Assembly (NCBI GenBank): GCA_002360635.1 | Contig: DEQW01000002.1 | Location: 62,001 to 126,000 of the forward strand | DNA from: Flavobacteriaceae bacterium UBA3356 | GTDB lineage: Bacteria > Bacteroidota > Bacteroidia > Flavobacteriales > Flavobacteriaceae | Direction of reading: 5' to 3' | Length of the DNA stretch: 64,000 nucleotides | Part shown: positions 34,657-43,013 of the stretch, in pieces | How the letters are laid out: every line of letters begins with the position of its first letter | Position numbering within the stretch: position 1 is the stretch's first letter | The notes under the pieces: generated by a model | What the model was told of the DNA's origin: nothing | Database searches by the model: none | The model's input: the letters and a program-made list of their open reading frames with translations, nothing else | Translations under genes and position numbers: made by a program

Positions 34657-37212
34657 TTGACCCAAACCCTCACAAAAATAGCATTATTTTTAGGAGTAAC
34701 CGCACTGTTTATATCCTGTAACGCTGTAAAACGCGTACCGGACGATAAGTTTCTATTAACTGAAAACACAATCATTGTTGATAGTTTGGAGATTAAAGAC
34801 AATAGGGTTTATAGTCAACTTAAGCAAAAACCCAACCCTAAAATCCCGGTTTTAGGTATTCCACTCGGGCTTCATATTTATAATTTGGCTGATCCATACC
34901 CAGATTCTACTTATCAAAAATGGTTACACAAAAAACCAAATCGAGAAAAGCGCTTAATCAAATTTATTTCAAAAAAACAGGTAGACGAAATTGGCAATAG
35001 TTATATAGGCCTTAATAAATGGCTACAAAAATCTGGAGATGAACCCGTTATTATCGATAAAGAAAAAAGTGAAAGTTCTAAAGAACGTTTAGAGCGCTAT
35101 TATGCTAGTTATGGATATTTTAATACCGAGGCAGATTATACGGTAACGCCACTAGAAAAAAAGAAAAAACGAGCCGCTATCACTTATAATGTAAAGAGGC
35201 ATCAGCCCTATTTTGTAGATTCAATTACAAAAGAAATTGCTTCTCCAGTGGTCGATTCCCTTTTTCAGGAATCTATTGCGAATACATTTATAAAGTCTGG
35301 CAAGCAATACGATGCAAGTGATTTTGTGGATGAACGAGACAGGCTAACCATTCAGTTTAGAAATTCTGGTTTATTTCATTTTGACCAAGACTATGTAGGT
35401 TTTGAAGCAGATACCGTAAACACAGGACACAAAGCCAATATAAAATATCAAATCCCCAACAGGGAAGTGACTGAAGGTGACAGCACCTACACAGAGCCCT
35501 TTAAAGTGCATACCGTAAATGAAATACGGATCGTTACCGATTTTAGCTATGAAAACCGAAATGAAACCCCAACAGACTCCGTTGAATACGAAGGTTATAA
35601 GCTGTACAGTTTTGATAAATTAAAATTCAACCCCAAAGCCATTACCGATGCTATATCTATAACACCAAATTCAATTTTTAAAGATATAGACCGCACACTT
35701 ACATACAACCAAATAAACGACCTAAAGGTTTTTAAATACCCCAACATTAGCTATCAAGAAGACCCTAGGGACAGCACAGGCAAAAAACTAATAACCACAA
35801 TCCTACTCACACCAAGAAAGAAATATAATTTAGGTGTTGATTTTGATGCTTACACCTCAACCATTCAACAGTTCGGAATTGGTTTTAGCTCTACGTTTCA
35901 GATTAGAAATGTTTTTAGAGGTGCTGAAATATTAGAAATTTCAGGCCGTGGTAGCGTAGGTTCTTCAGCAGATAAAGGTGGAAGTTTTTTTAACACTTCA
36001 GATGTGGGTGGAGATGTAAAGCTATCGTTTCCTAGAATTTTGTTCCCTATAAATACGGACAAGATAATTCCAAAGTATATGTCTCCTACTACTGAAATTA
36101 GTGTTGGTTTCAGTGCACAAAACAACATAGGGCTTGATAGGCAAAATATAAATGCCATTTTTAATTACCGTTGGAAACCTTCAAAAATTAGAACCAATCA
36201 ATTTAACTTAGCGAACGTACAATATGTTCGTAACCTTAGAACAGACAACTATTTCAATGTATATCAAAACACTTATAGCCGATTAAATGAAATTGCTGAA
36301 GAAATAGGTTATGACTTTATGGGTGATCCTACTGGAGACCCAAAACTTGGTATTCCAGATGAAGCCAATCAATTTATTGACGATATATTGGACAGAAGTC
36401 TTCCCAACTCAGTTTCTTCTGAAATTTACGCCGAAGTTTTGGGTATAGCGGAACGTAAATTTAGACTTACGGAAGACAACCTTATTTTCGCCTCAAATTT
36501 TACCTGGACACGTGACACCCGCGAAAATATTTACGACAATAACTTTTCAAGGTTACGATGGAAACTGGAAAGTGCTGGTAATTTTTTATCACTCGCCTCT
36601 AGAGCAACCGGGCAAGAAAAAAATACAAACGGTAATTACGAAACCTTGGGGGTTGCCTATTCACAATACATAAAAGGGGAAACCGAATACATAAAACATT
36701 GGGCACTAAACGATGACAATATTCTTGCCGCTAGGGCTTTTGGGGGTATTGCGATACCATACGGAAACAGTAACAGCATACCCTTTACAAGAAGTTATTT
36801 TGCTGGTGGCGCCAATGACAATAGAGGTTGGCGTGCTTATGACTTAGGCCCTGGAAGTAGTGGTGGTATTTTAGATTTTAATGAAGCAAACTTTAAATTA
36901 GCTTTCAACTTAGAATACCGCTATACCATTTTAGGAGCATTTAAAGGAGCATTTTTTATTGATGCTGGTAATATTTGGAACGTTCTTGACAATGAAGATA
37001 GAGAGGCATTTAAGTTTGAAGGCATTCAAGACTTAAAAGAACTGGGAGTTGCATCTGGTTTTGGGTTACGGTATGACTTTGGTTTTTTTGTGCTCAGGTT
37101 TGACATAGGCTTTAAAACACACGATCCTGCCAGACCAGTTGGCGAGCGATGGTTTAAAGATTATAATTTTCAAAATGCAGTCTATAATATAGGTATAAAC
37201 TATCCCTTCTAA
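34657..37212 (+). CDS. tamL: Translocation and assembly module lipoprotein TamL
   Basis: The 851-aa protein is a TamA/BamA homologue with a lipoprotein signal: hydrophobic IALFLGVTALF then lipobox ISC-N. POTRA-like domains (about 60-400) precede an Omp85 barrel with the lid motif RSYFAGGANDNRGWRAY and the C-terminal FDIGFKTHDPARP...YNIGINYPF. It inserts or exports outer-membrane proteins with TamB. Start is uncertain: in-frame TTG codons lie at 34603, 34633 and 34657. The last gives a standard signal length and lies downstream of the -7 box. Confidence 0.88.
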   Translation: MTQTLTKIALFLGVTALFISCNAVKRVPDDKFLLTENTIIVDSLEIKDNRVYSQLKQKPNPKIPVLGIPLGLHIYNLADPYPDSTYQKWLHKKPNREKRLIKFISKKQVDEIGNSYIGLNKWLQKSGDEPVIIDKEKSESSKERLERYYASYGYFNTEADYTVTPLEKKKKRAAITYNVKRHQPYFVDSITKEIASPVVDSLFQESIANTFIKSGKQYDASDFVDERDRLTIQFRNSGLFHFDQDYVGFEADTVNTGHKANIKYQIPNREVTEGDSTYTEPFKVHTVNEIRIVTDFSYENRNETPTDSVEYEGYKLYSFDKLKFNPKAITDAISITPNSIFKDIDRTLTYNQINDLKVFKYPNISYQEDPRDSTGKKLITTILLTPRKKYNLGVDFDAYTSTIQQFGIGFSSTFQIRNVFRGAEILEISGRGSVGSSADKGGSFFNTSDVGGDVKLSFPRILFPINTDKIIPKYMSPTTEISVGFSAQNNIGLDRQNINAIFNYRWKPSKIRTNQFNLANVQYVRNLRTDNYFNVYQNTYSRLNEIAEEIGYDFMGDPTGDPKLGIPDEANQFIDDILDRSLPNSVSSEIYAEVLGIAERKFRLTEDNLIFASNFTWTRDTRENIYDNNFSRLRWKLESAGNFLSLASRATGQEKNTNGNYETLGVAYSQYIKGETEYIKHWALNDDNILAARAFGGIAIPYGNSNSIPFTRSYFAGGANDNRGWRAYDLGPGSSGGILDFNEANFKLAFNLEYRYTILGAFKGAFFIDAGNIWNVLDNEDREAFKFEGIQDLKELGVASGFGLRYDFGFFVLRFDIGFKTHDPARPVGERWFKDYNFQNAVYNIGINYPF

Positions 37213-37227
37213 ACCACTAAAAATTCT

Positions 37228-37235
37228 TACTTTTG
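37228..37235 (+). promoter_or_regulatory. -7 box of fbaA
   Basis: TACTTTTG fits TAnnTTTG, 19 nt before the ATG at 37255. It gives fbaA-accD its own promoter just after tamL. Confidence 0.5.
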
Positions 37236-37254
37236 TGGTAAAATAACTTAAACT

Positions 37255-38322
37255 ATGAATCATTCCATCCAGCCCGGAGTAGCAACCGGACGCGAAGTTC
37301 AAAAAATACACCAATACGCTAAAGAAAAAGGCTTTGCTATGCCTGCAGTAAACGTTGTTGGTTCCAATACCATCAATACCGTTATGGAAACGGCAGCTGC
37401 ACTAAACTCGCCCGTAATCATACAATTTTCTAACGGAGGTGCTTATTTTAATGCAGGTAAAGGACTGAGCAACGAAAACGAAAAAGCCGCTATTTTAGGC
37501 GGTGTTACCGGTGCAAAACACATTCATGATTTAGCAGAAGCGTACGGAGCGACGGTTATTTTACATACTGATCACGCTGCAAAAAAATTATTACCTTGGA
37601 TTGATGGTTTACTGGATGCTGGAGAGCAATTTTATAAAGAAAAAGGAAAGCCACTGTTCAGCTCGCATATGATTGATCTTTCAGAAGAACCTCTTGAGGA
37701 AAACATTGAAATTTCGAAAAAATATTTAGAGCGCATGAGCAAAATGGGAATGACGCTCGAAATTGAATTAGGTATTACAGGTGGTGAAGAAGATGGTGTT
37801 GACAATACAGATGTAGATTCTTCAAAACTGTACACCCAGCCTGAAGAAGTAGCCTATGCGTATGAAGAGCTTATGAAAGTAAGCGATCAGTTCACAATTG
37901 CTGCTGCCTTCGGAAATGTTCATGGCGTTTACAAGCCAGGGAATGTGAAGTTAACTCCGATCATTCTTAAAAACTCGCAAGAGTATGTTCAGAAAAAATT
38001 TAACACCGACCACAATCCTATTGATTTTGTTTTTCACGGCGGAAGCGGTTCTACAGTTGAAGAAATAAGAGAAGCTATTGGCTACGGAGTTATTAAAATG
38101 AACATAGACACCGATTTACAATATGCCTTTAACGAAGGGGTTCGCGATTACGTAACCAAAAACATTGACTATTTAAAAACACAAATAGGAAATCCTGAGG
38201 GCGACGAAGTGCCCAATAAAAAATATTACGACCCAAGAAAGTGGTTGCGCGAAGGCGAATTAACTTTCAAAAAACGATTGGAAAAGGCTTTTGAAGACCT
38301 TAACAATGTAAACACATTATAA
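37255..38322 (+). CDS. fbaA: Class II fructose-bisphosphate aldolase
   Basis: The 355-aa zinc-dependent aldolase interconverts fructose-1,6-bisphosphate with DHAP and G3P. Zinc ligands and substrate residues are seen in VILHTDHAAKK, LEIELGITGGEEDGVDN, AAFGNVHGVY and VFHGGSGS. Length is that of the FbaA (class IIA) type. It is 18 nt upstream of accD. Confidence 0.96.
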   Translation: MNHSIQPGVATGREVQKIHQYAKEKGFAMPAVNVVGSNTINTVMETAAALNSPVIIQFSNGGAYFNAGKGLSNENEKAAILGGVTGAKHIHDLAEAYGATVILHTDHAAKKLLPWIDGLLDAGEQFYKEKGKPLFSSHMIDLSEEPLEENIEISKKYLERMSKMGMTLEIELGITGGEEDGVDNTDVDSSKLYTQPEEVAYAYEELMKVSDQFTIAAAFGNVHGVYKPGNVKLTPIILKNSQEYVQKKFNTDHNPIDFVFHGGSGSTVEEIREAIGYGVIKMNIDTDLQYAFNEGVRDYVTKNIDYLKTQIGNPEGDEVPNKKYYDPRKWLREGELTFKKRLEKAFEDLNNVNTL

Positions 38323-38340
38323 CCTTAAAACTCCTCAACT

Positions 38341-39207
38341 ATGTCTTGGTTTAAAAGAACTAAAAAAGGAATTCAAACCCCTACCGAAGAGAAAAAAGAC
38401 GTCCCAAAAGGATTATGGTATAAGTCTCCAACAGGAAAAATTGTTGACTCTGAAGAACTTGAAAAAAACTTTTATGTAAGCCCTGAAGATGGCTACCACG
38501 TTAGGATAGGAAGCAATGAATATTTTGAATTGCTTTTTGACAACAATAAATACAAAGAGCTGGATAAAAATTTAACTTCTAAAGACCCTTTAAAGTTTGA
38601 GGACAAGAAAAAATACCCAGATCGTTTAAAAGATGCCCAAAAGAAAACCGGTCTTAAGGATGCAGCACGTACGGCTGTAGGAAAATCTATGGGTAAAGAT
38701 TTAGTGGTTGCCTGTATGGATTTTAGCTTTATTGGCGGCTCCATGGGAAGCGTAGTGGGCGAAAAAATTGCCCGAGCAGCAGATTATTCGCTGAAAAAGA
38801 AAATCCCACTAATGATTATTTCAAAAAGTGGTGGTGCCCGTATGATGGAAGCCGTCCTTTCTTTAATGCAATTGGCAAAAACCAGTGCTAAATTAGCACA
38901 ATTGTCAGATGCCGGCATTCCATACATTTCTTTATGTACTGATCCTACTACAGGAGGGACAACCGCTTCCTTTGCTATGTTGGGAGATATAAATATTAGC
39001 GAACCAGGTGCTTTAATTGGTTTTGCCGGGCCACGAGTAGTAAGAGATACTACAGGCCAAGAACTGCCAGACGGGTTTCAAACCGCAGAGTTTTTAAAAG
39101 AACACGGCTTTTTAGATTTTATTACGCACCGTAAAGATTTAAAAACTCGTGTAAATCAATATTTAGATTTAGTTCTAAATAGACCTATGCGAGAAAAGAC
39201 GGCATAA
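38341..39207 (+). CDS. accD: Acetyl-CoA carboxylase carboxyltransferase beta subunit, zinc ribbon lost
   Basis: The 288-aa AccD has an intact crotonase-like core: GGSMGSVVGEKI, SKSGGARMMEAVLSLMQLAK, DPTTGGTTASFAMLGD and GFAGPRVV. With AccA it forms malonyl-CoA for fatty acid synthesis. The N-terminal zinc ribbon has the family layout but its four cysteines are replaced: CPxC becomes S29-P-T-G32 and the second CPxC becomes S47-P-E-D50. The flanking residues (GLWYK, ELEKNFYV, GYHVRIG) are kept, so the fold survives without zinc. A terminator follows. Confidence 0.95.
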   Translation: MSWFKRTKKGIQTPTEEKKDVPKGLWYKSPTGKIVDSEELEKNFYVSPEDGYHVRIGSNEYFELLFDNNKYKELDKNLTSKDPLKFEDKKKYPDRLKDAQKKTGLKDAARTAVGKSMGKDLVVACMDFSFIGGSMGSVVGEKIARAADYSLKKKIPLMIISKSGGARMMEAVLSLMQLAKTSAKLAQLSDAGIPYISLCTDPTTGGTTASFAMLGDINISEPGALIGFAGPRVVRDTTGQELPDGFQTAEFLKEHGFLDFITHRKDLKTRVNQYLDLVLNRPMREKTA

Positions 39208-39238
39208 AAAAAAGCAGCCAAATTTGGCTGCTTTTTTT
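39206..39238. terminator. Bidirectional terminator, accD / HMA gene
   Basis: AAGCAGCCAAATTTGGCTGCTT is a perfect palindrome flanked by A and T runs. It serves both convergent genes. Confidence 0.88.
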
Positions 39239-39252
39239 ATGATTATCTTTAA

Positions 39253-39633
39253 TTATTTTTGACCATCTCCATCTTTTTTTTCTTCTTTATGATCGTCTTT
39301 TATAGCTTCATCTCTATACTTACAACAAGGGTGAACACTATTATAAGCTGTGTCCGTAGCTTTTAATTCTTCTACGTCATGCCCTACTGCTAAGATGTTT
39401 TCTTTAATAGCGTCTAAATTGGTTTTATTTTCGTTGTAAATCAATTTAAGTTCATGAGTCTGGACATCCCAAATTGCACTTTTTACGCCTTTGGTTTTGA
39501 TACTTGCTTTCTCTATCCTTTCTTTACACATGCCACAAACGCCATCGACCTCTAAAGAAGTCCTTGCGTTTTTATTCTGTGCAAAAGTTACTGTTGTGAT
39601 GAACAAAATGAATATACTTATAACTGTTTTCAT
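39253..39633 (-). CDS. Exported HMA-domain metal-binding protein
   Basis: The 126-aa protein has a signal peptide (1-18, VTFAQ), an HMA fold with the metal site GVCGMCKERIEKA (CxxC near 33-36), and a tail with HPCC near 101-104 and many Lys/Asp residues. HMA domains carry Cu+ or other soft metals. It is the third gene of the minus-strand unit with a TonB receptor and a HYC_CC_PP protein, so I infer a periplasmic metal-handling role. It lies 24 nt after the receptor. Confidence 0.85.
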   Translation of the reverse strand: MKTVISIFILFITTVTFAQNKNARTSLEVDGVCGMCKERIEKASIKTKGVKSAIWDVQTHELKLIYNENKTNLDAIKENILAVGHDVEELKATDTAYNSVHPCCKYRDEAIKDDHKEEKKDGDGQK

Positions 39634-39657
39634 CTTTTATTATTTTTTAATATGTTA

Positions 39658-41895
39658 TTATTTAATTCTAAATCTTAATCCAGCATAATAAAGGTTTCCA
39701 AAAATTGGACCATATACAAATGTACTGTCAAAGTTTGGGCCAAATGGGTTGTCTGCCCCTAAAATAGGGTTGTTTTGTCTTACATTGGTTACATTCTCAC
39801 CTCCTATATATATTTCAAATTTTGGTGAAAATACTTTAGTTACTTGCGCATTCAACGTATTAACGTTGGGTGAAAAATTTGGTAATTGAAACGCTACCGG
39901 ATTGTTTTGTGTAGAAGGAAACCGTTGTTTACCTAACCAATTGTAGGTAACATCAAATTTCCATTTACTATTATTTTTAATAGGTGTTTCGTACGATGCG
40001 TTTGCAAAAAAACGATGTTGCGCCGTTAAAGGTTTAATCTTTTCACCTGCTTGATACTTCGTTTTTATATCGTAATATTTATAAGCTAAGCTCGTATTAA
40101 AACCTGTAAATGGGTTATAATTAAATTCGGTCTGAAAACTGTTTGCAAAACTTTCATCTTCTAAGTTGTAAAAATTAATTTCTTGTGAATTTTCCCAATC
40201 TACCACTACTTGATTTTGAAAATCAGTTCTATAAAAATCAAACGTTATATCTGCTTTCTTTCCAAATAAATTAAACCCTTGAAGATAGGAAACACCATAG
40301 TTCCAAGCAATTTCTGGTTCTAACCCATAGATATTTCCTTCAGCAGAAGGATTGATGATAATATTTCTGGAAGTAGCGAAAAGGTTTTGGTTTTCTGCAA
40401 ATATGTTTGCTGAGCGTTTCCCCCTTCCTATAGAGGCTCTAAAGGCAGATTTTTCCCAAGGTGTGTATTTTGCATGTATTCTTGGCGTTACAAAAACCCC
40501 TAACCTATTATGGTTATCAACACGCAAGCCTGCAGTTACATTAATGTCTTCTAAATCATCAAAGTTATACTCAAAAAAGGCGCCTATTGAATTATCTATG
40601 CGATTAAAAGAAGTGGTTTCTACCAACTCATCATACTTATCGTAAGTAAAGCTAATTCCAGTTTTAATTTTATGTCGCGAATCACTAATAATTGAATTAT
40701 AGGTGAAATTTGAATAAATGCTGCTGTGCTCAATATTATAGGTTCGTAAACCAAAATAAGAGTTTTGTTGATGGTTGCTTATTGCAAATTGCAAACCGGC
40801 ACTTCGCCAAGGCAACTCTGGATTTACATACCCAAATTTACCCGAAAAGTCGTATCGTTCGGTTTCAATTTCGCTTCCCCAAGCATTGGTGGTTAGCTTA
40901 TCGGTATCTGGGTCAAAATTCAACTCTCCAGTTTGCTTTTCGTCATTAAGATATCTTACATTTAAGAAACCTACAAAACCATTTTCAGTATCGGTATATT
41001 GCCACCGGTTCATCACATTAACCTGATTGTATAGTGGCATATCTAAAAAGTTATCATGATTTACATCATGCTTTTCTTGATGCGTGTTCCCGTGCAAATA
41101 AACACCTGTGCTCCACCTATCACTTACTTTGGTGTTATAATGTGTATTTAACTCGAATCGTTGATTACTAGCCCCATATAGGTTAACAAAGAGCTTATCG
41201 TCTTTTGTAGGCTTTTGCAATTCTGCGTTAATTTGTCCTGCAATACTTTCATAACCATTTACAACACTTCCAGCTCCTTTGGTTATTTGAATGCTTTCCA
41301 CCCAAGTGCCTGGTGTAAATGTCAACCCATAAGCTTGTGCTGCACCTCGCACTGTAGGAATATTTTCCATAGCGATAAGAATATATGGACTTGTTAAGCC
41401 CAACATTTTTATCTGTCTGGTTCCAGAAATTGCATCTGCAAAATTTACGTCAATAGAAGGGTTGGTTTCAAAGCTTTCAGATAAATTACAACAAGCAGCT
41501 TTTAATAATTCGTCACTACTTACGTTAATTACATTTTGAGCTTCTATATAAGACCTTGAGGTTGCTTTTTTTCTAGCAACTAATTTTACTTCGTCTAAAC
41601 TACTCTTGGAACTTAAAGTTGCTTTCAATTTTTTTGTGGGATTTACCACATCTAAAGTATCTGAAGTAAACCCTACATAACTCACAACAAGATTCTTGTA
41701 CGATTTTTTATATGAGATTGAAAACTTTCCGTCAAAATCTGTTACCACCCCTACTTCTGTATCGAGCCAATATACATTAGCCCCTAAAAGTGGTTTGTTT
41801 GTTTCCCCCTCATAAACGACACCTTCTACTTGAGTTTGAGAAAGTGCAAGTATAGGAAGGAAAGATATAACTAAAGTTATTATTATATTTTTCAT
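39658..41895 (-). CDS. TonB-dependent receptor, probably for a metal or metal complex
   Basis: The 745-aa protein has a signal peptide (1-19), a carboxypeptidase-like regulatory domain (22-105, VEGVVYEGETNKPLLGANV), a plug (about 115-230, including AACCNLSESFETNPSIDV) and a 22-strand barrel ending AGLRFRIK. The plug CC pair and the HMA and HYC_CC_PP neighbours point to copper or another soft metal, but no siderophore-type marker is visible. It is driven by TonB-ExbB-ExbD located elsewhere. Confidence 0.85.
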   Translation of the reverse strand: MKNIIITLVISFLPILALSQTQVEGVVYEGETNKPLLGANVYWLDTEVGVVTDFDGKFSISYKKSYKNLVVSYVGFTSDTLDVVNPTKKLKATLSSKSSLDEVKLVARKKATSRSYIEAQNVINVSSDELLKAACCNLSESFETNPSIDVNFADAISGTRQIKMLGLTSPYILIAMENIPTVRGAAQAYGLTFTPGTWVESIQITKGAGSVVNGYESIAGQINAELQKPTKDDKLFVNLYGASNQRFELNTHYNTKVSDRWSTGVYLHGNTHQEKHDVNHDNFLDMPLYNQVNVMNRWQYTDTENGFVGFLNVRYLNDEKQTGELNFDPDTDKLTTNAWGSEIETERYDFSGKFGYVNPELPWRSAGLQFAISNHQQNSYFGLRTYNIEHSSIYSNFTYNSIISDSRHKIKTGISFTYDKYDELVETTSFNRIDNSIGAFFEYNFDDLEDINVTAGLRVDNHNRLGVFVTPRIHAKYTPWEKSAFRASIGRGKRSANIFAENQNLFATSRNIIINPSAEGNIYGLEPEIAWNYGVSYLQGFNLFGKKADITFDFYRTDFQNQVVVDWENSQEINFYNLEDESFANSFQTEFNYNPFTGFNTSLAYKYYDIKTKYQAGEKIKPLTAQHRFFANASYETPIKNNSKWKFDVTYNWLGKQRFPSTQNNPVAFQLPNFSPNVNTLNAQVTKVFSPKFEIYIGGENVTNVRQNNPILGADNPFGPNFDSTFVYGPIFGNLYYAGLRFRIK

Positions 41896-41994
41896 TATTT
41901 AATTTAAAAATTTTATGGATAGGCTTCTAGAAGATAGCTTCTCAAGTCTTCAAAGAAGAAAAGAGAACTGTCTTGATTTCATAAAATTTAAAAA

Positions 41995-42414
41995 TCAAAT
42001 TAAAAAGTGTTGATGGAAAACTTGAAAGTCACGCACCAAAATAGGTGAAATGTAATGTCTATGAGGAACAACCTGTCTTGACGAGCTTTCAAAAATGTAG
42101 GAATATGATTCTGAAAAAGCTAATAAGAACAGTTGCTGATGATAATCTAAATCATCAATTTTTTTATGAATGACCACTTCTTGCCCCTCTACTATGTCTA
42201 TTACATCATCACAACAATCGGGTTGTGTAACGATGGTTTCTTTAGAAGAATCAGAACAAGGTTCATTAGAGCATTTTTCTACTTGGGTAAAAACAGCCGA
42301 ATCAATAAGGAATCCACTACAAAAATGTTTTTTTATAGTAAAAGAACTAGTTGACAATAAAATTAATATTGCCAATAGAAAAGAAAAAAAACTATGTAGA
42401 AATTTTAGTTTCAC
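41995..42414 (-). CDS. HYC_CC_PP family small exported protein
   Basis: The 139-aa protein starts at GTG 42414. It has a signal sequence or anchor (1-24), then KKHFCSG (the H-Y/F-C motif), QPDCCDD (the CC motif) and the C-terminal PHRHYISPILVRDF (the P...P motif). These match the HYC_CC_PP family known from Bacteroidota near metal-related TonB receptors. Cys and His residues suggest metal binding; the role is unproven. It is first gene of the metal unit. Confidence 0.75.
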   Translation of the reverse strand: MKLKFLHSFFSFLLAILILLSTSSFTIKKHFCSGFLIDSAVFTQVEKCSNEPCSDSSKETIVTQPDCCDDVIDIVEGQEVVIHKKIDDLDYHQQLFLLAFSESYSYIFESSSRQVVPHRHYISPILVRDFQVFHQHFLI

Positions 42415-42418
42415 GATG

Positions 42419-42426
42419 CAAATTTA
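42419..42426 (-). promoter_or_regulatory. -7 box at the start of the metal unit
   Basis: TAAATTTG on the minus strand ends 4 nt before the GTG at 42414, so the transcript would start about at the start codon. Confidence 0.5.
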
Positions 42427-42484
42427 CTAAATTTCAGCTATTAAAAAACAATAGCATTAAAGGCTTATTTATTATTTTTTAGCT

Positions 42485-42492
42485 TATCTTTG
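42485..42492 (+). promoter_or_regulatory. -7 box of rpsO
   Basis: TATCTTTG fits TAnnTTTG and lies 56 nt before the ATG at 42549. Confidence 0.55.
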
Positions 42493-42548
42493 CCGCTTGA
42501 TTACCAAAATGGTATTCAGTACATAAAAATCATTTTAATAATATTGGC

Positions 42549-42818
42549 ATGTATTTAACTGCAGAAGAGAAACAAAAATTATTCAAAAAACACGGGAAGT
42601 CTGAAAAAGACACCGGTTCTACCGAAGGACAAATCGCTTTGTTTACACAGCGTATTGAGCATCTTTCAAAACACCTTAAAACTAACCAGAAAGATTTCAA
42701 CACAGAAAGATCTTTGGTAAAGTTAGTAGGTAAGCGTAGATCGCTTCTTGATTATCTAATGAAAAAAGATATTCTAAGATACCGTGCAATTGTTAAAGAA
42801 TTAGGATTACGTAAGTAA
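42549..42818 (+). CDS. rpsO: 30S ribosomal protein S15
   Basis: The 89-aa S15 has the classic DTGSTEGQIALFTQRIEHL and LVGKRRSLLDYLMKKD. It binds the central domain of 16S rRNA. As in many bacteria, pnp lies next, here after an intervening terminator. Confidence 0.98.
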   Translation: MYLTAEEKQKLFKKHGKSEKDTGSTEGQIALFTQRIEHLSKHLKTNQKDFNTERSLVKLVGKRRSLLDYLMKKDILRYRAIVKELGLRK

Positions 42819-42826
42819 TTATTTTT

Positions 42827-42851
42827 AAGGGGCTTTTTTAGCCCCTTTTTT
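42827..42851 (+). terminator. Terminator between rpsO and pnp
   Basis: AAGGGGC-TTTTTTA-GCCCCTT is followed by T residues. It should reduce read-through into pnp. Confidence 0.8.
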
Positions 42852-42931
42852 GATTTTTTTCTATTAAAAATAGAAAAACATAGAAAAGCTACCCTTAGGT
42901 TTTTCATTGGTCACCACAACAACACAACTTT

Positions 42932-42948
42932 TGTCCGACAACCGGACA
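42932..42948 (+). promoter_or_regulatory. Hairpin in the pnp leader
   Basis: TGTCCG-ACAAC-CGGACA is a 6-bp GC-rich stem about 65 nt before the pnp start, in otherwise A/T-rich DNA. A weak -7 box AACTTTTG (42926-42933) overlaps its start. It could be a control structure of the PNPase mRNA or part of an operator. Confidence 0.35.
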
Positions 42949-43013
42949 TCGACCAATTTTAACTGTGCATACTCTTCCGATACATTTCGGGGTGCACAAC
43001 AATGAAAAACAAT

